Positions 8,271 through 15,768 of a DNA stretch of 64,000 bases are shown here, piece by piece (position 1 is the stretch's first letter; each line of letters starts with the position of its first letter). Position numbers and translations under genes: made by a program. Under the pieces are notes generated by a model. The model was not told the DNA's origin. It ran no database searches and saw only the letters and a program-made list of their open reading frames with translations. The stretch is taken from the NCBI RefSeq assembly GCF_023703415.1, contig NZ_JAGMTU010000005.1:124001-188000 (forward strand). Reading direction: 5' to 3'. The stretch comes from Microbacterium sp. USTB-Y. GTDB lineage: Bacteria; Actinomycetota; Actinomycetes; Actinomycetales; Microbacteriaceae.

Positions 8271-8918
8271 CTAGGCCGTGACGGGACCGCGGACGAAGGA
8301 GTATGAGGTTCCGTCCACGATCACGCTGCGCCGGATATACGACGTGATCTGGCTGCACTGCCACCCGATGTCGGCCGTCCACTTCGGACGCCCGTTGGCG
8401 ACCTGCACGTCCGACTGCGGGTTTCCGTTGTTGTCGACGTAGCCGTTGGTGCTGTGCTTGTAGGTCCACGTGCCGGAGTAGGTGGCTTTGTAGGCGTAGA
8501 AGCCGCTGGCCGGTGCCGATCCGTCATCCCCGGGACTGCGCACGAGGTTGCTCCAGCCGGCGCCGGAGCCGTTGATGAAGGTGAGATCGCTCCGGGACAG
8601 GTAGACGATCATCGTCGCGCCCGAGATCACGGCTGCCGACCCCGCGAAGATCCAGATACCCCGATCGGAGCTGGAGCCCGTGACGAAGCCGGAGCCCTGT
8701 GTGCCGTCGAGAGAGTAGGTGCTGCCGATGAAGCAGTTCCGTTCGACCGTCACCCAGCCGTTGAGGCCCTTCGCCGGCACGGTGTTGGACGCGGCGTACG
8801 CGGGCGCGGCGGCTGCGAGAGCGATCATGGGCGCGGCCCAAGCGGCGCCCTTCATCAGAGTGCGGCGCGAAACCCCGCGCGATTCGTAGGCACGTCGAAC
8901 GTCGGTGTCATTTGTCAT
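8271..8918 (-). CDS. Tat-exported protein A of a duplicated cassette, unknown function
   Basis: A 215-aa protein with a clear twin-arginine signal: SRRTLMKGAAW near residues 17-27, a hydrophobic stretch and APAYAAS cleavage site. The mature part (about 170 aa) looks beta-rich, with Gly/Ser/Thr/aromatic content and exactly two cysteines (RNCFIG and GWQCSQ) that could form one disulfide. It ends SYSFVRGPVTA. It is closely similar over its whole length to protein B at 9424-10062, sharing KGLNGWV, DRGIW, VISGAT, GWSNLVRS and YSFVRGPV. I chose the ATG at 8918 because CTGGGGAG precedes it, as in B and C. No known family is recognised. A Tat route implies export of a folded protein to the cell surface. 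Confidence 0.85.
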   Translation of the reverse strand: MTNDTDVRRAYESRGVSRRTLMKGAAWAAPMIALAAAAPAYAASNTVPAKGLNGWVTVERNCFIGSTYSLDGTQGSGFVTGSSSDRGIWIFAGSAAVISGATMIVYLSRSDLTFINGSGAGWSNLVRSPGDDGSAPASGFYAYKATYSGTWTYKHSTNGYVDNNGNPQSDVQVANGRPKWTADIGWQCSQITSYIRRSVIVDGTSYSFVRGPVTA

Positions 8919-8964
8919 GTGTGAAGCTCCCCAGTAGCTTTTCTCGTCATGCCCGAGGGCGCGA

Positions 8965-9024
8965 CGTATCACACGACGCCTCCCCAGGCGGCTGAAATCG
9001 TCCGTGCGATATCCCAGTCAGAAC
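8965..9024 (-). promoter_or_regulatory. conserved leader block upstream of Tat cassette A
   Basis: About 60 bases here resemble 10113-10174 in front of cassette B. Shared strings, read on the plus strand, are CCCCAGrCGGyTGA, TCCGTG and CCCAGTCA, in the same order and near-equal spacing. Two paralogous genes keeping the same upstream block suggests a promoter, operator or structured leader. The other parts of the gap 8919-9225 hold only the hairpin at 9112-9148. Confidence 0.55.
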
Positions 9025-9111
9025 ACGAACCCTCTGACTCTTCCACCGACGGCCCGGAGTGTCAAATGCCCGCCCTCTGGAGGGGTCGTCGGGGCGGTCG
9101 GCAGGAACGGC

Positions 9112-9148
9112 AGAGTCGCCCCCACCGTCGCAGGGCGGGGGCGACTCT
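9112..9148 (-). terminator. hairpin after tail peptide B
   Basis: A 12-base perfect stem (9112-9123 with 9137-9148) built on AGAGTCGCCCCC lies 78 bases after the peptide B stop, so cassettes B and A seem to be separate transcripts. Confidence 0.7.
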
Positions 9149-9225
9149 GATGTCGGTCGCGGAATGCGTGGCTCTCGGCTCGCGTGACCAGGACTCCTGG
9201 GATGCTCTCCTGTCGAGCCGAGGGA

Positions 9226-9381
9226 CTAGATCTGGGCGACGAAGATTCCGCTGTCGGCGCTCGTGTCGTCCGATTGCGTGCTCCGCTCAGCGGGTGCCTG
9301 CTCCGTCGACGCGGTCTCGGGTGAATCCGTGCTCTGATCGGGCGCGGCACTCGGATCGGGCGAGGTGGTGTTGTCAGTCAT
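9226..9381 (-). CDS. small tail peptide B (51 aa), Ser/Thr/Asp/Pro-rich
   Basis: A 51-codon gene. The product begins MTDNTTSPDPSAAPDQ and ends DSGIFVAQI, matching the GIFIAQN end of peptide A. It is strongly acidic and low in hydrophobics apart from that C-terminus. An AGGAG ribosome-binding site lies 7 bases before the ATG. It follows Tat protein B by 42 bp on the same strand and is followed by its own hairpin. The conserved C-terminal GIF(I/V)AQ on a fast-changing disordered body suggests that the tail is the functional or recognised part. Function unknown. Confidence 0.72.
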   Translation of the reverse strand: MTDNTTSPDPSAAPDQSTDSPETASTEQAPAERSTQSDDTSADSGIFVAQI

Positions 9382-9423
9382 GTCTGGCTCCTGAATCGTT
9401 GCTGGATGAGAAGTGGTCGGCGA

Positions 9424-10062
9424 CTAGGCGCCGACGGGGCCGCGGACGAAGCTGTAGGAAGATCCGTCCACGGTCACGGTGCGCCGCGCGTAGGCGCTGA
9501 GCGAGGGACAGCTTTGCCCCAAGCTGGCGGTCCACTTCGGCTGGGAGTCCGCCACCCACACTTGAGTCTGCGGGTCGCCGTTGTTGTCGACGAAGTTGCC
9601 CGTGTGATAGGTCCAGGTACCGGTATAGGTGGTCTTGTAGGCGTAGTAGCCACTGGCGGGAGACGATCCGTCATCCCCGCTGCTCCGCACCAGGTTCGAC
9701 CAACCCGAACCCGAACTGTTCGTGAAGGTCAGGTTCGACTTGTTGATGTAGAAGATGATCGTCGCGCCCGAGATCACGGGGGCGGGTGTGTTCCCCGCGA
9801 ACAGCCAGATGCCCCTGTCGTTGGTGCCGCCATTCGTGAAGGACCCGGTCCCGTCGATGACGAAGGTGTTGTTGTCGCAGTTGCGCCTGAGTTCCACCCA
9901 GCCGTTGAGGCCCTTTGGGGGCACCTTGCCCGAGGCGGCATAGGCCGGTGCGGCCACAGCGGCGATGAGCAGCGGAGCCGACCACGCGGCCCCCTTCATC
10001 ACGGTGCGGCGTGAGATCCCGGCCTGATTCCGGGTACTCCGAACGTCGTTCATATCGGTCAT
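9424..10062 (-). CDS. Tat-exported protein B of a duplicated cassette, unknown function
   Basis: A 212-aa paralogue of protein A. The Tat signal is ISRRTVMKGAAWSAP with APAYAAS at the cleavage site near residue 43. The mature protein shares long blocks with A (PKGLNGWV, NDRGIW, VISGAT, GSGWSNLVRSSGDDGS, SYSFVRGPVGA) and again has exactly two cysteines (RNCDNN, GQSCPS). The start at 10062 is favoured by CTGGGGAG nine to ten bases upstream; an alternative ATG lies three codons in. Cassettes B and A arose by tandem duplication that included the leader. No family is recognised. A surface or secreted structural or ligand-binding role is only a guess. Confidence 0.86.
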   Translation of the reverse strand: MTDMNDVRSTRNQAGISRRTVMKGAAWSAPLLIAAVAAPAYAASGKVPPKGLNGWVELRRNCDNNTFVIDGTGSFTNGGTNDRGIWLFAGNTPAPVISGATIIFYINKSNLTFTNSSGSGWSNLVRSSGDDGSSPASGYYAYKTTYTGTWTYHTGNFVDNNGDPQTQVWVADSQPKWTASLGQSCPSLSAYARRTVTVDGSSYSFVRGPVGA

Positions 10063-10112
10063 AGCAGAGAACTCCCCAGTGCTCTATCGCTGTGCCCGCG
10101 ACAATATTGCTC

Positions 10113-10174
10113 CCCACCACGCAACACCGCCCCAGACGGTTGATGTGTGCTCCGTGTCGAAGACCCCAGTCAAG
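10113..10174 (-). promoter_or_regulatory. conserved leader block upstream of Tat cassette B
   Basis: Counterpart of 8965-9024, with the shared strings CCCCAGACGGTTGA, TCCGTG and CCCAGTCA. On the minus strand it contains TTGACT, which could act as a -35, but no matching -10 at normal spacing is obvious. Confidence 0.5.
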
Positions 10175-10279
10175 ACACGGTTTCACCCATTCTCATCTGG
10201 GTGTGTCGGTCGTGTCAATCGCCAGCCTGTCTCGGCCTGCCGTTCTCGTCGACCGGGGAGTGACCGCAGTCGTCGCGGA

Positions 10280-11380
10280 TCAGGCCGGCAGCCACTCCCG
10301 CACGGCGCGATCGAACTCCGCCGTGTCGAAGCGGAGGGCGCTGGCGGCCACCGCCGAGCGGTCCAGGGCCGCGACGCGATCCAGCGCGGCCCGGAACTCC
10401 GCGCCTTCGAACGCGTCGAGATCCTCGATCAGCACGCCGCTGACGCCGTCCTGCACCGACTCGGAGACCCCGCCCGTCGTACGGCCGATCACGGGGGTCC
10501 CCGTCGCCATCGCCTCCACCGGCATGATCCCGAAGTCCTCGACCGCGGGGAAGACATAGGCGATGCTGCGGCGGTAGAGCTCGGCCAGCAGTGCGTGGCT
10601 CGGGCTGTCCACGAGGACGATGCGCACGCCGCGCTCGGCCGCGAGCGCGACCAGCGCGTCGCGCTCGGGACCGCCGCCGGCGAGGACCACGGGGAGTCCC
10701 GCGGCGGCGCCGGCGCGCACCACGGTGTCGAGGCGCTTGTACGGCACGAACCGGGATGCGCCCAGCAGGAACTCGGACGGCAGGCCGTCGAGCACCGCAG
10801 ATTCCGCTGCGCTGAGCGGCGCGGGGCGGCGCAGTCCCACCACATCGACCGGCGGATGGATCACTCCGGCATCGACGCCCCAGTGCTCCCGGATCCGCTC
10901 GCGTACCGCCTCGCTGTTGGCCATCATCGACGCGGCCTCCTCCGCCCGGCTACGGTCGATCGCCCGCAATGCCGGGGCCGCCGCGCGCACGGCCGCGCTC
11001 CGGCCCCGGTCATCGAGCTCCGGGTTCCAGATGTAGCGCGCCGGGGTGTGCACGTAGACGTGCTTGGGTGCGTCCCGTGCGGTCCCCGCGAAGCGGGCGT
11101 GGTGCGCGAACAGGTGCGAGCTGCAGACGATCCAGTCGGCGTCCGCGCTGCCGAGATGGCGCCAGGTCGAGGGCTGGAACGGCAGCGCCAGGGCCTTGCG
11201 GCGCCGCAGCGGCGTGCGGGCGAGCCAGGTCTCGTGCACCCGTGCCGGGTCGAAGCGCCCCGGTGCGTCGTTCCACAGGGCCTGGATCGGCGCCTGCGGG
11301 TAGAGCGCGGCGAAGCGGTCGACGACGTTCTCGGCCCCGCCGAAGCGCTCGAGCCATTCGTGGACGATGATGCCCGTCAT
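10280..11380 (-). CDS. family 4 glycosyltransferase (WbaZ/mannosyltransferase-like)
   Basis: A 366-aa GT-B enzyme. The N-terminus MTGIIVHEWLERFGGAENV is typical of GT4 enzymes of the WbaZ-like group, and HTPARYIW also fits. The C-terminal donor site has FLLGASRFVPYKRLD, a glycine-rich AGGGPERDAL and the EX7E-type region PAVEDFGIMPVEAMATGTPVI. It would transfer a hexose, often mannose, to a lipid-linked acceptor at the cytoplasmic membrane face. It lies 25 bp after the priming transferase and shares its operon. The specific sugar is not determined. Confidence 0.88.
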   Translation of the reverse strand: MTGIIVHEWLERFGGAENVVDRFAALYPQAPIQALWNDAPGRFDPARVHETWLARTPLRRRKALALPFQPSTWRHLGSADADWIVCSSHLFAHHARFAGTARDAPKHVYVHTPARYIWNPELDDRGRSAAVRAAAPALRAIDRSRAEEAASMMANSEAVRERIREHWGVDAGVIHPPVDVVGLRRPAPLSAAESAVLDGLPSEFLLGASRFVPYKRLDTVVRAGAAAGLPVVLAGGGPERDALVALAAERGVRIVLVDSPSHALLAELYRRSIAYVFPAVEDFGIMPVEAMATGTPVIGRTTGGVSESVQDGVSGVLIEDLDAFEGAEFRAALDRVAALDRSAVAASALRFDTAEFDRAVREWLPA

Positions 11381-11405
11381 GCTGCCTTTCGCGGCACGAC
11401 GGCCG

Positions 11406-13046
11406 TCAGTATGCCCCTTCCGGAGCGATGACGGCGCGGACGGTGCGCCAGAGGATCATCAGGTCTCCGGCCGGCGACCAGTTCTCCACGTAGTACAGGT
11501 CGAGGCGCACGCTGTCCTCCCAGGAGAGGTCGGAGCGCCCGCTCACCTGCCAGAGACCGGTGATGCCGGGCTTGACCAGGAAGCGACGCCGCACGTGGTT
11601 GTCGTAGCGCTGCACCTCGGAGGCGAGCGGCGGGCGCGGGCCGACCAGGGACATGTCGCCGCGCAGGACGTTGATCAGCTGCGGCAGCTCGTCGATGCTG
11701 TACCGGCGCAGCCAGCGGCCGAACGGAGTGACCCGCGGATCGGTCTTCATCTTGAACAGCATGCCGTTGCCGTCGGTGCGGTCGAGCAGGCCCTTCAGAC
11801 GCTCTTCGGCGTCGACGACCATGGTGCGGAACTTCAGCATGGCGAAGGAGCGCCCGTCGAGGCCGACGCGTTCCTGGCGGAACAGGGCGGGGCCCCCGTC
11901 GCGGCGCACCATCACCGCGATGAACAGGAACAGCGGCGAGAGCAGGAGCAGGCCCAGTGCGGACACCACGATGTCCGCGGCCCGCTTCGTCAGATAGCGC
12001 CCGCCCTCGAACGTCGGGAAGTCGACGTAGATGAGCGGGAGTCCCGCGACGGGGCGCGCGTGGATCCGGGGTCCCGCGATGTCGGTGAGGGCGGGAGCGA
12101 CGATGAGGTCGATCCCGCGGGATTCGAGGTTCCAGCCGATCTCGCGCATCTGCTGCGGCGAGATGGAGTCGGATCCGCTGAAGATCACGGTGTCGGCGCC
12201 GACGACGTCGAGCTGCGTCACCACGTCGCCGAATCCCGCGATCACGGGCACGCCGGGAACGAGGTCGTTGCGGGTGCCGCTCTCGGTGATCGCGCCGACG
12301 ATCTGGAAGCCGACCGACGGGACGCCCTGGATCTGCTCCGCCACGTGGCGCAGCTGGGTGCGCTCGCCCATCAGCAGCGCGCGCTGCACGAACGCTCCCT
12401 GCAGGCGCTGGCGATGCAGCCAGGACCGCCAGGCCCATCGGCCCAGCAGCAACAGGCACAGCCCGAGGGGCAGTGCGACGAGCAGGTAGCCGCGGGCGAT
12501 CGGGATCTTGAACGCGAACGCGATGATCGCGAACGCGCCGAAGGTGCGGAAGGTCGCCGAGCCGATCCGCTTGTACTCGGTGGACCCGTTGCCGATCACC
12601 TTGTGGTCTCGCGTGCCGGACAGGGCGAGCATCGCCATCCAGGCGACCGCGATCACGGCGGCGATGATCGGATAGCCGAGCTGGACGAACTCGCTGGGAA
12701 GCGCAGTGTCGGTGTCGCCGAAGCGTAGCAGCACGGCCGCGAAGACGGCGATGACGACCGCTAGCCCGTCGGTGATGCGCAGGCGCATCGCATAGGCCCT
12801 GCGCCAGTCGTGCGTGCGACGCGAGGGCAGGACGAGGTCGGTGAGTGCGTTGAACGTCGCATCCTCCTCCGCCGTCGTCCGCCTCGGCGCGATGTACGTC
12901 GCGACCCGCGTCCTTGTCCCAAGCTGCGGCTCTGCGCCGCTGCGAACCCCGAAATCCACCACGTCCGTTGGAAACCTTCCCCAAAGGTTCCGCCCTCCAC
13001 AGGGCGAAGACACGCTTCCCGGATCGTCCCCACGACGCTCCGGCAT
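11406..13046 (-). CDS. WcaJ/CpsE-like polyprenyl glycosylphosphotransferase
   Basis: A polytopic priming phosphoglycosyl transferase of up to 546 aa. Four predicted transmembrane helices lie at about 88-108, 120-140, 160-178 and 180-200. A CoA-binding-like Rossmann module (residues about 205-340) follows, then a fifth membrane segment (VVSALGLLLLSPLFLFIAV) and the catalytic domain (KFRTMVVDAE, SIDELPQLINVLRGDMSLVGPRPP, KPGITGLWQVSGR). It loads the first hexose phosphate onto undecaprenyl phosphate. It differs from the short PglC-type enzyme at 2629-3249, so this region may encode two priming specificities. The start is uncertain: the first ATG has a poor ribosome-binding site and several internal GTG codons are possible. 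Confidence 0.9.
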   Translation of the reverse strand: MPERRGDDPGSVSSPCGGRNLWGRFPTDVVDFGVRSGAEPQLGTRTRVATYIAPRRTTAEEDATFNALTDLVLPSRRTHDWRRAYAMRLRITDGLAVVIAVFAAVLLRFGDTDTALPSEFVQLGYPIIAAVIAVAWMAMLALSGTRDHKVIGNGSTEYKRIGSATFRTFGAFAIIAFAFKIPIARGYLLVALPLGLCLLLLGRWAWRSWLHRQRLQGAFVQRALLMGERTQLRHVAEQIQGVPSVGFQIVGAITESGTRNDLVPGVPVIAGFGDVVTQLDVVGADTVIFSGSDSISPQQMREIGWNLESRGIDLIVAPALTDIAGPRIHARPVAGLPLIYVDFPTFEGGRYLTKRAADIVVSALGLLLLSPLFLFIAVMVRRDGGPALFRQERVGLDGRSFAMLKFRTMVVDAEERLKGLLDRTDGNGMLFKMKTDPRVTPFGRWLRRYSIDELPQLINVLRGDMSLVGPRPPLASEVQRYDNHVRRRFLVKPGITGLWQVSGRSDLSWEDSVRLDLYYVENWSPAGDLMILWRTVRAVIAPEGAY

Positions 13047-13100
13047 CCCCGCCGCGGGAGGACGCCCGGGTGTGCGCCGTCTGCCGTGAGGATTGGCAGG

Positions 13101-13106
13101 AGTCTA
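13101..13106 (-). promoter_or_regulatory. -10 hexamer for the priming transferase operon
   Basis: TAGACT on the minus strand, preceded by T, in the only gap (13047-13168) between this operon and the signal peptidase gene. It implies a leader of about 50 bases. Confidence 0.45.
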
Positions 13107-13168
13107 ACAGGAGGCGCGCGGGGCGCAGGGCCGGTTCCTCTGTTGTGGGTCAGCGACCCGCCGTGTGG

Positions 13169-13906
13169 TCAGAATCCCCGCCAGCGCGAGATCGGCCACA
13201 GCGTCGCGACGACGCGGCCCACGATCTGGTCGCGCCGCGCCCAGCGGAAGCACCCGGGTGCCTCCGCCCCCGGGGCCCGGCAGCGGACGGCGCCGTCCGC
13301 GGAATTGGAGCGGTGGTCGCCTAGTACGAGATAGGACTGCGCGGGCACCGTCACCGCGGGGAAGCAGCGCAGGGATCGCGGCGTGGTGGAGCAGTCCAGA
13401 CTCCCCGCCTGGAAGGCGAGGTCCTGATAGATGTAGGGCTCGTCGACGGGCACGCCGTCGACGATCAGGCGTCCGTCCGCCGTGCAGCACTCGACCTTCT
13501 GCCCCGGCGTCGCCACGATGCGCTTCACCAGCGTGTGCGGGCCGGAGGGACCGAAGCCGGTGACCTCGCCCACCCAGCGCAGCGCCGCCTTCCACGGCGG
13601 ATCCTGCACTGCGGGAACCCCCCAGGAATCGTCTGCGTCGAACACCACGACGTCCCCGCGTCCCGGATCCGCCCAGTGGTAGGCGAGCCGGTTCACGAGC
13701 ACCCGATCGCCGATCTCGAGGGTCTGCTGCATGGACCCGGAGGGGACCACGTACGGCTTCGCGATGAACGAGAGCACGAGACCCGTCACCACGACGGCCA
13801 GCAGCAGCTGGAACCACGCGCTCGAGGTGAACCGGCGCAGGCGCCGGCGGGCCGGGGGACCCGGAGTCGGCGGACTCTCCGGGGTCTCGGCCGTGGCGTC
13901 GGTCAT
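13169..13906 (-). CDS. lepB: signal peptidase I
   Basis: A 245-aa type I signal peptidase. One N-terminal membrane helix (about 29-48) precedes the catalytic serine S58 in PSGSM. The general-base lysine is K128 in TLVKRIVATPG, and the conserved GDHRSNSADGA box is near the C-terminus. It removes Sec and Tat signal peptides on the outer face of the membrane. An insertion between GDHRSNS and the end (RCRAPGAEAPGCFRW) adds two cysteines. The ATG overlaps the upstream phosphatase stop by 4 bp, so the two genes are cotranscribed. Whether this copy is the general enzyme or specialised for surface products cannot be told here. Confidence 0.94.
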   Translation of the reverse strand: MTDATAETPESPPTPGPPARRRLRRFTSSAWFQLLLAVVVTGLVLSFIAKPYVVPSGSMQQTLEIGDRVLVNRLAYHWADPGRGDVVVFDADDSWGVPAVQDPPWKAALRWVGEVTGFGPSGPHTLVKRIVATPGQKVECCTADGRLIVDGVPVDEPYIYQDLAFQAGSLDCSTTPRSLRCFPAVTVPAQSYLVLGDHRSNSADGAVRCRAPGAEAPGCFRWARRDQIVGRVVATLWPISRWRGF

Positions 13907-14685
13907 TCCGCGGTCCCGCCGAGCGCCGCCCGCACGACGCGCTCGACCTCCGCGAGAGCGGGATCCAGCTGAGCGGCGGAGGCTTCGTAGGCGGCGGCGC
14001 CCTGGCGGTACGGGTCGAGCACGTCGTCGTCGTCGCTGATCGAGCCGCGCCGGCCGGCGATCGCCATGATCACGGCGCCCAGTCGCGCCCGGGGGTCGCT
14101 GCCGCCCGTCGCCGCGAGCCGGCGGATCTCCTCCTCGGACAGCCCGCTCGCCGCCCGGGCGAACTCCCGCACCGGGAAGATGCGGTGCAGCCGGCTCGGC
14201 ACGAGCTGGACGACGAACCCGCGCTGCTCCTGCGTCATGGTGAGCACGAGGTCGGATTCCAGCACCATCGGCTCGAGCAGGCGCCGGCCGCGGTGCGCGG
14301 CGATGTCGGCCGGGCGCGCCTGCCGGGCCAGGGCGACGGCCTGGGCCTCCTCGGGCATACCGGCCCCGATCAGGGCGTGCGTTCCCGCGCTGTGCAGGCG
14401 CACACCGAGCGCTTCGAGCCGGGCGCGCAGCAGCACCTCGGCGAGCGGTGAGCGGCAGATGTTGCCGGTGCACACGGTGAGGATCGTGGGCGCGCCCTGC
14501 GGCATCGGATCCGGGGCGATGACCGGGGTGCGATTGCGCAGGCGCTTCGCGGGCGGCGAAGGCGGTGCGGCCGGGCGGGCGGCGGCGGCGCGGGCGGCTT
14601 CCCGGGCCGCGCGCAGCTCGCGGCGTGTGCGCGGGCGCAACGGCCCCCCGGAGCCGCGCGTGCGGCCGTGCCCCTCTTCGCTCAT
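13903..14685 (-). CDS. low-molecular-weight protein-tyrosine phosphatase
   Basis: A 260-aa protein. The first 65 residues are an Arg/Ala/Pro-rich extension not found in usual LMW-PTPs (about 150-190 aa). The catalytic P-loop CTGNICRS gives CX5R with C72 and R78, and the general-acid Asp is in VLDPYRQG. Partners of this type (Wzb, CapC-like) dephosphorylate Wzc-type kinases, and a Wzc-like kinase lies at 6404-7870. The -10 TAGGCT ends 6 bases before the ATG, so the message is probably leaderless. The basic N-terminal extension could bind membrane or partner; alternatively translation may begin at the internal MPQGAP (residue 61). Confidence 0.9.
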   Translation of the reverse strand: MSEEGHGRTRGSGGPLRPRTRRELRAAREAARAAAARPAAPPSPPAKRLRNRTPVIAPDPMPQGAPTILTVCTGNICRSPLAEVLLRARLEALGVRLHSAGTHALIGAGMPEEAQAVALARQARPADIAAHRGRRLLEPMVLESDLVLTMTQEQRGFVVQLVPSRLHRIFPVREFARAASGLSEEEIRRLAATGGSDPRARLGAVIMAIAGRRGSISDDDDVLDPYRQGAAAYEASAAQLDPALAEVERVVRAALGGTAE

Positions 14686-14691
14686 CGCTCC

Positions 14692-14697
14692 AGCCTA
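14692..14697 (-). promoter_or_regulatory. -10 for a leaderless phosphatase-lepB mRNA
   Basis: TAGGCT (minus strand) with six bases to the ATG at 14685. Confidence 0.6.
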
Positions 14698-14730
14698 AGG
14701 GCGCGGACTGCCGCGGGGGAGCAGCTCCTG

Positions 14731-15684
14731 CTACGCGTCGCGGTCGTGCGCGCGGTCCTCGATGTAGCGCAGCAGCACGCCCTCACGCAGCGCCCAGGGC
14801 GAGACCTCGAGCTCGTCGACGGCCATCGCCGTCATCGCGGTGTGGAGCACGACAGCGGCGGCCACGATCTGGAAGGTGCGGTCCGGGGTGATCCCCGGGA
14901 GCTCCTGCCGGGCCGAGGCGGGTAGGCGGGCGAGGCGCGGGATCCAGGATCCGAGGGACGCGCGCGGCAGCAGCATCGCGACGTCGGCCCCCGAGCCGTT
15001 CGGGGAGCCGGGCGCCGGATGGCCCACGAGCCGGGCGAGCGACCGGATCGCCTTCGACGAGCCGACCACGTGGTCGGGGCGGGGAAGCGCCGAGAACCGG
15101 GCGGCGACCGGCGCGAAGACGTCGGCGGCGTGCGCGCGCAGGCGCTCGACGGCCTCCTCGCCGGGCGGGTCGTCGGGGAGGAACATCAGCGTCGAGCGGC
15201 CCGCGCCGAGCGGGACGGAGGCGGCGATGTCGGGCAGCTCCTCGGATCCGGCGGCCATCTCGAACGAGCCGCCGCCGATGTCGAACAGCAGGATCTGCCC
15301 GGCCGACCAGCCGAACCAGCGCCGTGCGGCGAGGAACGTGAGGCGCGCCTCGGTCTCGCCGTCGAGCACCTGCAGCGGCTGTCCGAGCGCGGCCTCGACG
15401 CGGGCGATCACGTCGGCGCCGTTCGCGGCCTCGCGCACGGCGCTCGTGGCCGTGGCGAGCAGCGCGTCGACCTTCTCCTGCGCGGCGATCGCGCGCGCCC
15501 GCACGACGGCGGCCACCAGCGCCTGCACGCCCTCCTCGCTGATCGCCCCCGACGGGGTCAGGAAGCGCATCAGGCGCAGCACGGTGCGATCGCTCGTGGT
15601 GGCGAGCGGACGTCCGCCGGGATGGACGTCGGCGGCGAGCAGGTGGACGGTGTTGGATCCGATGTCGAGCACTCCGAGACGCAC
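14731..15684 (-). CDS. Ppx/GppA exopolyphosphatase-family protein
   Basis: A 317-aa Ppx/GppA protein of the short actinobacterial type. The ASKHA-fold phosphate 1 motif is LGVLDIGSNTVHLL at the N-terminus, phosphate 2 is LLFDIGGGSFEMAAG, and the second half has VVGSSKAIRSLARL. The family hydrolyses polyphosphate or pppGpp; in mycobacteria the two paralogues differ in which they prefer. I chose GTG at 15684, which begins VRLGVLDIGSNT, because a TATCCT -10 lies six bases before it on the minus strand and the family N-terminus starts there. A longer open frame running upstream to 16719 is antisense to coaA and was rejected. It is divergent from coaA. Confidence 0.88.
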   Translation of the reverse strand: MRLGVLDIGSNTVHLLAADVHPGGRPLATTSDRTVLRLMRFLTPSGAISEEGVQALVAAVVRARAIAAQEKVDALLATATSAVREAANGADVIARVEAALGQPLQVLDGETEARLTFLAARRWFGWSAGQILLFDIGGGSFEMAAGSEELPDIAASVPLGAGRSTLMFLPDDPPGEEAVERLRAHAADVFAPVAARFSALPRPDHVVGSSKAIRSLARLVGHPAPGSPNGSGADVAMLLPRASLGSWIPRLARLPASARQELPGITPDRTFQIVAAAVVLHTAMTAMAVDELEVSPWALREGVLLRYIEDRAHDRDA

Positions 15685-15690
15685 GGGGGA

Positions 15691-15696
15691 AGGATA
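15691..15696 (-). promoter_or_regulatory. -10 for leaderless Ppx/GppA mRNA
   Basis: TATCCT (minus strand), six bases before the GTG at 15684. Confidence 0.55.
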
Positions 15697-15755
15697 CCCG
15701 GCCCGGGTGACGCCGAGGTCGGCGGATGCGGGCCGCCGGCGCGGATGCGCGCGGA

Positions 15756-15761
15756 TACGAT
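15756..15761 (+). promoter_or_regulatory. -10 for leaderless coaA mRNA
   Basis: TACGAT with seven bases to the GTG at 15769. It overlaps the alternative ATG at 15760, which argues against that start. Confidence 0.5.
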
Positions 15762-15768
15762 GGAGCGC

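Noticed and set aside
15019..15759. N-terminal extension of coaA
   Set aside because: Lies antisense to the Ppx gene; CoaA is complete from the GTG at 15769.
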